Shown piece by piece: positions 52,591-60,555 of a DNA stretch of 64,000 nt. Location of the stretch: NCBI RefSeq assembly GCF_001577525.1, contig NZ_CP013015.1:663909-727908 (forward strand). The letters are read 5' to 3'. The stretch comes from Candidatus Desulfofervidus auxilii. Lineage in GTDB: Bacteria; Desulfobacterota; Desulfofervidia; Desulfofervidales; Desulfofervidaceae. The notes beneath the pieces were generated by a model that was given only the letters and a program-made list of their open reading frames with translations, did not search any database and was not told the DNA's origin. A program made the position numbers and the translations under genes. Each line of letters begins with the position of its first letter. The stretch's first letter is position 1.

Positions 52591-53034
52591 ACACGACTCC
52601 GTCAAAGTCAGGCCATAAGTAATTTAACAAAAAGAACAAACGTTTAAATATGGTCTAAAAAATCCAAATTTCAAAATCCAAATGTCTAAATGCCAAAACA
52701 TTAAATCAGGGAGTAGTGAAATAGTGAGGGAATGAAATAGCCAAATGTAGTGGAATTGGGGTCAAACCTACAAAATACAGTTAAGAAAATAGAAAACGGA
52801 AAACAGAAAATAGAAATTCCCAATTCCCATTTCTCAGTTCCAACGTGTTAACTTGCAAACTTTCCAACTTGCAACTTTGTAAATGTGCAAACGTGTAAAC
52901 GTGCTAACGTTCCAATTTAACAGAAGGCGATTTTGCATTTTTCAATTTGCATTCTGCATTGAGCCATCCTGCCTGTCGGCAGACAGGTGCGCTTAACATT
53001 TGGATCTCCGTTAGAATTACTTTGACGAACTCCT
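52591..53034 (+). mobile_element. MITE-like inverted-repeat element, copy 4 (444 bp) with 9-bp target duplication
   Basis: The left end is ACACGACTCCGTCAAAGT and the right end ACTTTGACGAACTCCT. ACTGCAGGT flanks it directly on both sides (52582-52590 and 53035-53043), a clear 9-bp target duplication. The inside parallels copy 3 with an extra segment GAACAAACGTTTAAATATGG near 52636, shared with copy 2, and the IS110 target at 52758-52768. Word-like AT-rich repeats (for example GTGCAAACGTGTAAACGTGC near 52885) fill the right half. No coding capacity. Confidence 0.88.
52968..52987. repeat. 20-bp palindromic insert inside MITE copy 4
   Basis: CCTGCCTGTCGGCAGACAGG is inserted between AGCCAT and TGCGCTT. 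In copy 3 these flanks are directly joined (AGCCATTGCGCTT, 52301-52313). It pairs with itself with one wobble and one mismatch and is related to the palindrome at 23.1 kb. The clean empty-site comparison shows a small mobile or expandable unit. Confidence 0.8.
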
Positions 53035-53102
53035 ACTGCAGGTGAGGCAACAACTTGATTTTATTTGGTAATAGATTTAAACTTTTAATAAAGGTGTTTA
53101 TT

Positions 53103-53576
53103 ATGAGGAAATTAAAGATATTTTTGGTTGTTTTAGTGTTTATATTTATCAGTAAACATTCCTTTTCTCTTATTACTGCTGAGGTAATTAAACTTAAACA
53201 GGTAGGTATTAGTGATGATCTAATTTCTTTGATAATAAAAAAACCGCTTTTAACTGTAGATGAGATAATAAAACTTAAAAAGGCAGGAATAAGTGACCAA
53301 ACTATTCAAAAGATGATAGAAAGAGAAGAAAGGGAAAGGGCAAGATATTTGGGAATTACTAGGGTTAGAAAGAGGGCTGATGGAACAGAGGTAATTATTT
53401 ATGGTTCAGTTGAACCTCCACCCTGGCCTGAAACCCGATATTATCATCTTAACACAGATTCTAAATACCTTAAAACCTTGTTTTTAAATATAGAAAGAGA
53501 CAGCAATTTGGACCAAGAACAAAGAAGAGCATGGGGGATTCTAAAAAATTTAAGATTGTATAAAAGAATAAATTAA
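53103..53576 (+). CDS. exported protein with two short helical repeats
   Basis: The protein of about 157 residues starts at the ATG that gives a signal peptide (KLKIFLVVLVFIFISKHSFS). It has two similar units, VIKLKQVGISDDLISLII and IIKLKKAGISDQTIQKMI. A charged stretch EREERERARYLG and a Pro-rich EPPPWPETRYYHL follow. The function is unknown. The repeat style is seen in exported proteins of related bacteria. It begins 69 bases after MITE copy 4 and precedes the sigma-54 activator. Confidence 0.65.
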   Translation: MRKLKIFLVVLVFIFISKHSFSLITAEVIKLKQVGISDDLISLIIKKPLLTVDEIIKLKKAGISDQTIQKMIEREERERARYLGITRVRKRADGTEVIIYGSVEPPPWPETRYYHLNTDSKYLKTLFLNIERDSNLDQEQRRAWGILKNLRLYKRIN

Positions 53577-53757
53577 TCTTGACATTATCCTAACACCAAA
53601 ATGTTCTTTGGATTACAAAGCTGTTCTTTTTAGGCACCACAAAATAAACTCTATCTGGAATTTTCTTAATATAGGAATTTCTTTTTTATTTCCTCAAATC
53701 CTTTCCCTTGAAGGAAAAAAGGTGAGCAATTGAGTGGAAAAATAGTCTTATTAATAA

Positions 53758-53774
53758 TTGGTATAATTTTTGCT
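53758..53774 (+). promoter_or_regulatory. sigma-54 promoter of the flagellar activator gene
   Basis: TTGGTATAATTTTTGCT has GG (53760-53761) and GC (53772-53773) 10 bases apart; TGGTAT is a one-base variant of the -24 element. The start point would be about 53785, nine bases before the ATG, and no ribosome site is visible. The rest of the 217-base gap (53577-53793) shows nothing else certain. Confidence 0.65.
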
Positions 53775-53793
53775 CTAGCAGAAAAAAATTAAA

Positions 53794-54783
53794 ATGAGTC
53801 AAACATATCAATTCCATAATATTATAGGAAAGAGTGAAAAGATATTAGAAATCTTTGAGATTATAGAAAAAGTAGCCAGGACAGATAGCACTATACTTAT
53901 CACCGGTGAAACAGGCACTGGTAAAGAGCTTATAGCAAGGGCTATTCACAAGTGTAGTCCGAGGAAAGATAGACCTTTTGTTCCCATAAACTGCGCAGCT
54001 ATTCCTGAACAACTTTTGGAATCAGAATTTTTTGGATATGAAAAGGGTGCTTTCACTGGTGCCATGAGGAGCCGCATGGGAAGAATTGAGTTTTCAAACC
54101 AAGGCACTCTTTTTTTGGACGAGATATCCAGCATGAGTCTTGAACTTCAAGCAAAACTCCTTAGAGTGATTCAAGAACAGGAATTTGAACGAATCGGAGG
54201 GTTAAAGACCATTAAAGTGGACTTTCGTCTCATTTCAGCCACCAATCAGGATTTAAAAGAAAAGATTAAAGAAGGAACATTCAGGGAAGACCTTTTTTAC
54301 AGATTAAATGTAATTCCCATCAATGTGCCACCTTTAAGGGAGCGTAAATCAGATATACCTATATTGGTAAATCATTTTTTAAAGGAACTCAGAGAACATA
54401 ACAAAACATCTGTAAGAGGGTTTAGTGATAAGGCCATGGAGAGGCTTATGCAATACCATTGGCCAGGCAATGTAAGGGAGTTAAAAAATTTAGTAGAAAG
54501 ATTAAGTGTTTTAAAACAACAAGGTATTATTGAATTAGATGATATTCCCTCATCAATGGGAATTTCAGTAATTCCTCAGATGAAACCATTGGTGGATATA
54601 AATATAAAAAAGGGAATATCCTTTCATACCCAGGTAGCTGAATTTGAAAGGAGACTTTTACTTGAGGCATTGGAGCAAGCTAGTTGGGTTAAAGAAAAAG
54701 CAGCTAAATTATTGAAGTTGAAGAGGACAACATTGATTGAAAAGATGAAAAGAAGAGAGATTCCCTTACAGATGTCAAGATGA
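53794..54783 (+). CDS. sigma-54 activator without a receiver domain (FlrA/PspF-like)
   Basis: In this 329-residue protein the AAA+ domain begins almost at the N-terminus. Walker A GETGTGKE lies near residue 37, GAFTGA (the sigma-54 contact loop) near 85 and Walker B TLFLDEIS near 108. A Fis-type helix-turn-helix ends the protein (KEKAAKLLKLKRTTLIEKMK). Without a receiver or FleQ-type N-terminal domain, it is probably controlled by its level or a partner. It is placed before the kinase/response regulator pair and the flg/fli genes, so it may be the master flagellar activator. It has a sigma-54 promoter of its own. Confidence 0.85.
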   Translation: MSQTYQFHNIIGKSEKILEIFEIIEKVARTDSTILITGETGTGKELIARAIHKCSPRKDRPFVPINCAAIPEQLLESEFFGYEKGAFTGAMRSRMGRIEFSNQGTLFLDEISSMSLELQAKLLRVIQEQEFERIGGLKTIKVDFRLISATNQDLKEKIKEGTFREDLFYRLNVIPINVPPLRERKSDIPILVNHFLKELREHNKTSVRGFSDKAMERLMQYHWPGNVRELKNLVERLSVLKQQGIIELDDIPSSMGISVIPQMKPLVDINIKKGISFHTQVAEFERRLLLEALEQASWVKEKAAKLLKLKRTTLIEKMKRREIPLQMSR

Positions 54784-54845
54784 TACCAGTTACTCCATCT
54801 GACTGCCTTTCAGCCACTTTTCAAGATTGCCTATTCATCTAGGTC

Positions 54846-54945
54846 ATTTGACATTAATTTGACATTTAGATAATAAGGCATTTATATTTAGACAATTCTG
54901 GACCCTGGCCGGGGTCCTAATTTAATTTGTCAATTTTTTGACGTT
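54846..54945 (+). promoter_or_regulatory. possible activator-binding region upstream of the TPR-kinase-regulator operon
   Basis: Within the 242-base gap after the activator gene, TTTGACAT occurs twice (near 54847 and 54859) and GTCAA-N4-TTGAC forms a small inverted repeat near 54930-54943. A hairpin GGACCC-N6-GGGTCC lies at 54900-54917. The sites are 50-150 bases before the sigma-54 promoter, the right range for enhancer sites. No footprint data; the call is tentative. Confidence 0.3.
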
Positions 54946-54994
54946 TCCTCCTGTTTCTTGCTTAAAATTAACATCTAAATTACTATTTTTGGCT

Positions 54995-55011
54995 TTGGCA
55001 TAATCTTTGCT
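54995..55011 (+). promoter_or_regulatory. sigma-54 promoter of the TPR-kinase-regulator operon
   Basis: TTGGCATAATCTTTGCT has GG (54997-54998) and GC (55009-55010) 10 bases apart, a full match. The start point would be about 55022, four bases before the ATG, so the message would be nearly leaderless. Confidence 0.82.
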
Positions 55012-55025
55012 CAAGGAATCAGGAG

Positions 55026-56861
55026 ATGCTAAAGTTTATAATATTTCAGGTAATTTTCTTACAGCTATTTTTATTCAGCCTCTTCAGCAGAGCTGAAGAA
55101 CTGCCCAAGATAAAAAATATTCGAATAAGGGAGTATAAAACATCTCACAGTAATTTCTTGATATATTTGCCCTTGTCTTTGAATATGCCAATAGGGGAGC
55201 ATAATACATCTCACAGCCCAGAGGCTGGGAGATTATATAACTCAGGTATTTCTTTTTTTAAAAAAAATGATTACCAAAGTGCACTTAATAGTTTAAATCA
55301 GTTAACTCAAACCTTTCCTGATTCAAAATATGTGGCTTCTGCCTATTTTCATTTAGCCCTGATTTATTCAAAAATGAAAGGATATTCCTCCGAAGCTATA
55401 GCATATTTTGATTTATTAAATAAGTATTATCCAAACAGCTTCTATGCTTCTTTATCTTATTTTTATAAAGGAAAGCTTTTTTATAAAAAGGAAAAATTTA
55501 AAGAAGCCAAAGAGATGTTTGAGAAGTTCATTAAATGTTCTCCAAAAAGCAAAGAGTTAAAAGAGGCAAAAATTTTTTTGGCAAAGACTCTTTTTAAAAT
55601 GGGCTGGCATCGGCAAGCCAAAAAGGTCTTTTTGGAAATAGAAAAAAAATATCCCGATTTTTACATAGAAGACCCTGAGGCATTATATTTGATGGGAGAA
55701 AATTATTTTTTATTAAAAAAATATAAAAAGGCAATAACTTGTTTGTTTCATGTGCTAAATGTTTATCCTCAAATTAAAGAAAAAGATGTGATTCTGGCAC
55801 GTATTGCAGACTGTTATAATTATCAAGGTCAGAAAAGTGCAAGCATAAAGTTATTTAAACTTACAGAAAAACTTTACCCTAAAACTGAAGGTGGATTGAT
55901 TGCTAAAATACGCTTGTTAGAAAAGGCAGATACGGTTAGGAAAATAAATGAATATAGAAGTATTGTAAAAACAGACCCCGATACTCCATTATCTCAATTA
56001 GCCATGTTTAAACTGGCTACTACATTTTATGAAAAAGCAGAATATAAAAAGTGTATTTGTATTTTAGAAGAAATGATGAAAAGATATCCCAGGAGTTCTC
56101 TTTTTGAAAATGTCTTATATCTTTTAGAAAAGGCATTGTTAAAACAATTAGAAGTTTATACTTCGCAAAACTCGTATATAAAACTTATAAATTTTTATTT
56201 AAACAAAAAACAGTTTTTTTTAAAGGTGAAAAATCCACATTGTTTTTTATATCTAGGAAATGCATTTAAAGAAATGAGATTATATGACCAAGCAATCAAT
56301 GTATATCATATGGCAGATAACCTTTTTTGGGATGACGGAAAAAAGGATGAATGGTTATTTTCTTTAGGTTATTTATATTTTAAGAAACATTCTTATAATT
56401 TGGCAAAAGAAAAATTTCAAGAGCTTATTTCCTCTTATCCTAAATCAGAATATAAAAAACAGGCATTATTATATTTAGGAAAATCTTTTTATTTTTTAGG
56501 AGATTATAATAAGGCTAAAAAACTTCTATCTAAGGTTATAAAAACTTCTAAAGCTTCTTTTGATTTATTTGAATCCTATTTTTATTTAGGAGAAATTTTT
56601 TTAACTCAGGGGAAATATCTCAAAGCCCTTAATCTCTATAAAAAGGCTATTAACATAGGCGGAGATAGCAAAAGTCTTTCCTTTATATTTTATAACATGG
56701 GGAAGTGTTACTTGGGTTTAAATAAAGAAAAAAAGGCTATGGAGGCATTTAACCAAGTTCAGGATGGTCTGTTAAAGAAAATAGTAAATATTGTGATTAG
56801 CCAAATTGATATTAACCATAAGTTAAGGGAGTTAAATGAAACATCTAAATTTATTAAATAA
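55026..56861 (+). CDS. exported TPR-repeat protein of the flagellar regulator operon
   Basis: The 611-residue protein has a signal peptide (FIIFQVIFLQLFLFSLFSRAEE) and about a dozen tetratricopeptide units, e.g. LYNSGISFFKKNDYQSALNSLNQL near residue 68 and YKKQALLYLGKSFYFLGDYNKAKKLL near 477. Similar large TPR proteins accompany gliding and flagellar clusters and may scaffold envelope complexes. The function here is unknown. It is co-transcribed with the kinase downstream (26-base overlap). Confidence 0.75.
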   Translation: MLKFIIFQVIFLQLFLFSLFSRAEELPKIKNIRIREYKTSHSNFLIYLPLSLNMPIGEHNTSHSPEAGRLYNSGISFFKKNDYQSALNSLNQLTQTFPDSKYVASAYFHLALIYSKMKGYSSEAIAYFDLLNKYYPNSFYASLSYFYKGKLFYKKEKFKEAKEMFEKFIKCSPKSKELKEAKIFLAKTLFKMGWHRQAKKVFLEIEKKYPDFYIEDPEALYLMGENYFLLKKYKKAITCLFHVLNVYPQIKEKDVILARIADCYNYQGQKSASIKLFKLTEKLYPKTEGGLIAKIRLLEKADTVRKINEYRSIVKTDPDTPLSQLAMFKLATTFYEKAEYKKCICILEEMMKRYPRSSLFENVLYLLEKALLKQLEVYTSQNSYIKLINFYLNKKQFFLKVKNPHCFLYLGNAFKEMRLYDQAINVYHMADNLFWDDGKKDEWLFSLGYLYFKKHSYNLAKEKFQELISSYPKSEYKKQALLYLGKSFYFLGDYNKAKKLLSKVIKTSKASFDLFESYFYLGEIFLTQGKYLKALNLYKKAINIGGDSKSLSFIFYNMGKCYLGLNKEKKAMEAFNQVQDGLLKKIVNIVISQIDINHKLRELNETSKFIK

Positions 56862-58029
56862 GGCATTTTTGAATTTTAATCAAGCTGCAATTAAACTGAA
56901 AGACTCTTATGAAAAATTACAGGCCAAGGTTGGAGAACTTAACTTAGAATTAGAGGAAAAAAATAGGTGTTTGCAAGCCAGTCTTAAGGAAAATGAAGAT
57001 ATAAAAAATTATCTTAAAAGTATTTTAGAAAGTTTACCTTGTGGGGTGATAGCTCTTGATGCAGAAAAAAATGTCTTAACTTTTAATAGGAAAGCACAAT
57101 CCATTATAGGGATTCCAGCAGAGGAGATGAAGGGAAGTTTTTGTGCTATTTTAACCTCTCGGTTAGGTATACCTGTTAGAGATGTAGAATCCTTTTTAAA
57201 TGCTAAGACTATAAGCAATTTTGAAGCAAGAATTAAAAAGGATTATTCCACTGCTTATATTTCTTTAAATATTACTGCCTTAGAAAATAGCAAAAATGAT
57301 AGGAACTCTGTGGTAGTTATCCAGGACATTACAAGACTAAAAAGGTTAGAGATTCAGGCGCAGAGAAATAGTAAATTAATTGCCATTGGTAAGATGGCAG
57401 CAAAAATGGCTCATGAAATTAGAAACCCATTAGGCAGTATAGAGATATTTGCTTCTGTTTTAAGGAAAGAGCTTTCTGGAGAGAGTAAAAAAATGGCAGA
57501 TTATATTTGTTCTGCTGTTAAGAATTTAAATCACATAGTATGTAATTACCTGTTTTTCTCAAGATTTCCTAAAGCTAGATTGAAAAAGATGGATATTCAT
57601 AAGTGTCTAGATGATACTATTAATTCTATATGGTTTGTGAAAAGGGATGTAAAAATAACTAAAAAATATCAAGCAAGTAAGCATTTTATAAATGGAGACC
57701 ATGAACTTTTAAAGCAGGCCAGCTTTAATATTATTTTAAACTCCATTCAGGCTATAAAAACAAACGGTATTATCACTATTGAAACTCATAACCATTTTAA
57801 TGAAGAGACATGGATAGAAATAAAATTTATAGATAATGGAGAGGGTATTTCTGAAAATGATATAGATAAAATATTTGACCCTTTTTTTACTACCAAAGAA
57901 AAGGGCACTGGCTTGGGTTTATCTATTGTTCACAACATTATTGATTCTCATCAGGGAACCATACAAGTAGAAAGCACTAAAGGTCAAGGAACTGCGTTTT
58001 CTATCATGCTTCCAGTTTTTGAGGAGTAA
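56836..58029 (+). CDS. flrB: FlrB-like PAS histidine kinase
   Basis: The 397-residue kinase has an N-terminal coiled coil and a PAS domain (LPCGVIALDAEKNVLTFNRKAQ near residue 67). The HisKA helix carries the phosphate-accepting His in KMAHEIRNPLG near 193. The ATPase domain has INSIQAIKTNG (N box), FIDNGEGIS (G1) and GTGLGLSIVHNII (G2). No membrane helix is seen, so it is cytoplasmic. It is the partner of the response regulator encoded three bases downstream and is most likely the FlrB/FleS type controlling mid-class flagellar genes. Confidence 0.85.
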   Translation: MKHLNLLNKAFLNFNQAAIKLKDSYEKLQAKVGELNLELEEKNRCLQASLKENEDIKNYLKSILESLPCGVIALDAEKNVLTFNRKAQSIIGIPAEEMKGSFCAILTSRLGIPVRDVESFLNAKTISNFEARIKKDYSTAYISLNITALENSKNDRNSVVVIQDITRLKRLEIQAQRNSKLIAIGKMAAKMAHEIRNPLGSIEIFASVLRKELSGESKKMADYICSAVKNLNHIVCNYLFFSRFPKARLKKMDIHKCLDDTINSIWFVKRDVKITKKYQASKHFINGDHELLKQASFNIILNSIQAIKTNGIITIETHNHFNEETWIEIKFIDNGEGISENDIDKIFDPFFTTKEKGTGLGLSIVHNIIDSHQGTIQVESTKGQGTAFSIMLPVFEE

Positions 58030-58032
58030 CAT

Positions 58033-59331
58033 ATGAAAAAACATATTTTAGTCATAGATGATGATAAAAATATGCGATTGGCCTTATCTGAGGCATTAAG
58101 CAAATCTCATTATATGGTGAGTTTGGCTGGAAGCGGTTTAGAAGCCATTAAGAAATCAAAAAACAACCACATTGATGTAGTAATATGTGATGTAAAATTG
58201 CCTGACATAGATGGAATTAGTGTTCTAGACAGAATAAAAAAAGAAAAACCTGCCATACCTGTTATTTTGATCACTGGTTATGGAACTATAGAAAATGCTG
58301 TAGAAGCCATGAAAAAAGGTGCCTTTGATTATGTCTTAAAGCCATTTCCCATTGAGAGTATTGAGAGGATTATAAATAAGGCATTGAATATCACCATTGA
58401 TAGAGGTCACTCAAAAATCATTACTCAAGATAAAAAAATGCTGGATCTATTAAATATGGCAAAAAATATAGCTAAAACTAAAGCTACTGTTTTTATTCAA
58501 GGTGAGAGCGGGACTGGGAAGGAACTACTTGCCAGATATATTCATAATCACAGTCAAAGGAGAGAGAAGCCCTTTATGGCAGTCAATTGTGCAGCAATTC
58601 CAGAAAATCTACTTGAAAGTGAATTATTTGGTTATGAAAAAGGAGCATTCACCGGTGCTATGAAACGTAAACTAGGAAAATTTGAATTGGCAAATCATGG
58701 GACACTCCTATTAGATGAAGTAACTGAGATGAAACCCACTCTTCAGGCCAAACTTTTGCGAGTGCTTCAGGAAAGCCAGATTGATAGAGTGGGAGGAGAA
58801 TCATCTATATCCGTAGATGTGAGAATAATAGCTACTACCAATCAAGATGTATATAAAATGATAGAACAAGGCAAATTTCGAGAAGATTTGTTTTTTAGGC
58901 TTAATGTGATTTCACTTAAGATACCCCCTTTAAGAAAAAGACCATCAGATATTGAACTCCTTTCCAAATATTTCTTGGAAAAATATAGCACTATTTCTGA
59001 AAAAAAGGTTACTGGAATTTCTGAAGAAGCTATTAAATTGCTTAAAAAGAGAAAATGGAAGGGAAACGTAAGGGAATTGGAAAATGCCATTGAAAGGGCA
59101 GTATTGCTAACTCAAAAATCAGTATTAACCCCTGAAGATTTCTCTTTTGACAGAGATATATGCAATGAGACAATCTATGAACCATTATCTTCTCTTAAAG
59201 AGATGGAAAAAAAATTAATTGCCCAGGCCTTAAAGGAGACAGAAGGAAATCGCACTAGGGCAGCCAAAATATTGGGAATTAGTGTAAGAACTTTGAGGAA
59301 TAAATTAAATGAATACAAGGATTTGGCATAA
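58033..59331 (+). CDS. flrC: FlrC-like sigma-54 response regulator
   Basis: The 432-residue NtrC-type protein has a receiver with Asp 53 in VVICDVKLPDIDG, an AAA+ domain (GESGTGKELLARYIH near 157, GAFTGAMKRK near 204) and a C-terminal Fis helix-turn-helix (GNRTRAAKILGISVRTLRNKL). Once phosphorylated by FlrB it should activate sigma-54 promoters such as the one before flgB, which lies at the very end of this gene. Confidence 0.87.
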   Translation: MKKHILVIDDDKNMRLALSEALSKSHYMVSLAGSGLEAIKKSKNNHIDVVICDVKLPDIDGISVLDRIKKEKPAIPVILITGYGTIENAVEAMKKGAFDYVLKPFPIESIERIINKALNITIDRGHSKIITQDKKMLDLLNMAKNIAKTKATVFIQGESGTGKELLARYIHNHSQRREKPFMAVNCAAIPENLLESELFGYEKGAFTGAMKRKLGKFELANHGTLLLDEVTEMKPTLQAKLLRVLQESQIDRVGGESSISVDVRIIATTNQDVYKMIEQGKFREDLFFRLNVISLKIPPLRKRPSDIELLSKYFLEKYSTISEKKVTGISEEAIKLLKKRKWKGNVRELENAIERAVLLTQKSVLTPEDFSFDRDICNETIYEPLSSLKEMEKKLIAQALKETEGNRTRAAKILGISVRTLRNKLNEYKDLA

Positions 59332-59339
59332 TATTTGCT
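59323..59339 (+). promoter_or_regulatory. flgB: sigma-54 promoter of flgB and the basal-body operon
   Basis: TTGGCATAATATTTGCT has GG (59325-59326) and GC (59337-59338) 10 bases apart, a full match. It overlaps the last codons of flrC. The start point would be about 59350, 14 bases before the flgB ATG, and the leader contains GGAG. Confidence 0.85.
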
Positions 59340-59363
59340 GAGATTTATCCCTGGAGATAGGTT

Positions 59364-59771
59364 ATGTTTTTAAAAGGGTTATTTGATAAAACCACCTTTC
59401 TTTTAGAAAAGGCGTTAGATGTCAGGCTAAAACAACATAATGTTATTGCTTCTAATATTGCTAATATAGATACCCCACACTATAGACCAAAGGAAATTTC
59501 CTTTGAAAGGGAACTAAAAAATGCATTATCTTCAAAGACTTATTTAAAGACCACCCATCCGAGCCATTTTTCAGTAAACACTATAAGCTATAAAACAGAA
59601 ACAGTATTCAAAGATGGCTTATATAATAGACAAAGAGGTTTAGACACTAGTGATATAGATAAAATGATGGCTGATTTGGCTAAAAATCACCTTATGTATC
59701 TAATGACTATTCAGATGTTAAAAAAGAAATTTAATGGTTTGAAAAATGCTATTATAGAAGGAGGAAAATAA
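59364..59771 (+). CDS. flgB: flagellar proximal rod protein FlgB
   Basis: The 135-residue protein has the normal length. ALDVRLKQHNVIASNIANIDTPHYRPKEISFE is, in part, the FlgB rod signature with ASNIANIDTP. The C-terminal helix LMYLMTIQMLKKKFNGLKNAI belongs to the rod fold. It is part of the export-apparatus-linked rod. The first gene of the operon; its stop abuts flgC. Confidence 0.94.
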   Translation: MFLKGLFDKTTFLLEKALDVRLKQHNVIASNIANIDTPHYRPKEISFERELKNALSSKTYLKTTHPSHFSVNTISYKTETVFKDGLYNRQRGLDTSDIDKMMADLAKNHLMYLMTIQMLKKKFNGLKNAIIEGGK

Positions 59772-60245
59772 ATGGACTTTATGACTGCTTTAGAAGTGAG
59801 TGCCTCGGGCCTTAACGCCCAAAGGATTAGGATGAATATTGCTGCTATGAACTTGGCTAATATTCATACCACAAGGACTAAAAGTGGTGGCCCATATCGT
59901 CGAAAATCAGTAATATTTGAGGCAGTGCCTGTGCATAATCCATTTGATAGGGTATTACAGGCCTCCATGTTAATGCCTGGGTATAGCCGGCAGGGAAGTC
60001 TTTTTTCTGAATCACCTACGGGGGTGCATGTAGTGGATATTGTTAATGATAACCGTGCATTTAAAAAAATATTTGAGCCTTCTCATCCTGATGCAGACAA
60101 AGATGGTTATGTAATGCTGCCCAATATCAATGTTATTGAAGAGATGGTAAATATGTTAATGGCCTCTCGTTCTTATGAAGCTAATATCACTGCATTTCAA
60201 GCCACAAAAAATATGATTTTAAAGGCCATAGAGATTATAAAGTAG
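59772..60245 (+). CDS. flgC: flagellar proximal rod protein FlgC
   Basis: The 157-residue protein is slightly longer than the usual 135-140. ALEVSASGLNAQRIRMNIAAMNLANIHT (in part) opens it, and PNINVIEEMVNMLMASRSYEANI is the rod/hook C-terminal signature. The extra residues lie in the central loop (residues 58-95). Immediately follows flgB. Confidence 0.95.
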   Translation: MDFMTALEVSASGLNAQRIRMNIAAMNLANIHTTRTKSGGPYRRKSVIFEAVPVHNPFDRVLQASMLMPGYSRQGSLFSESPTGVHVVDIVNDNRAFKKIFEPSHPDADKDGYVMLPNINVIEEMVNMLMASRSYEANITAFQATKNMILKAIEIIK

Positions 60246-60255
60246 GAGGAGAAAC

Positions 60256-60549
60256 ATGGAAAATATAAAGCCTTTGAATGGAATTCCCGATATTATTCAC
60301 AAAGGCATGAAAAAAACAGAACCCAAGAAAACCGATTTTTCTCAGATGATTAAGAATGCCATGAAAGAAATAAATACTCTTCAGATAAAAGCTGACAAGG
60401 CTATAGAAGCATTGGCTACAGGAGAATCTAAAAATATTCACCAGACCATGATTGCTATAGAAAAGGCAGATATATCTTTCAAAATGATGATGCAAGTGAG
60501 AAACAAATTGTTAGAGGCATACAAAGAAATTATGCATATGCAATTTTAA
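60256..60549 (+). CDS. fliE: flagellar hook-basal body protein FliE
   Basis: The 97-residue protein links the MS ring to the rod. FSQMIKNAMKEINTLQIKADKAIEALATGE (in part) and IAIEKADISFKMMMQVRNKLLEAYKEIMHMQ (in part) are the FliE helices. It has a strong ribosome site (AGGAGG) and follows flgC by 10 bases. Confidence 0.94.
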   Translation: MENIKPLNGIPDIIHKGMKKTEPKKTDFSQMIKNAMKEINTLQIKADKAIEALATGESKNIHQTMIAIEKADISFKMMMQVRNKLLEAYKEIMHMQF

Positions 60550-60555
60550 TGAACT

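Noticed and set aside
52008-53034. CRISPR-like array or tandem repeat
   Set aside because: The repeated blocks are two long mobile-element copies with terminal inverted repeats; there are no regular short repeats with spacers.
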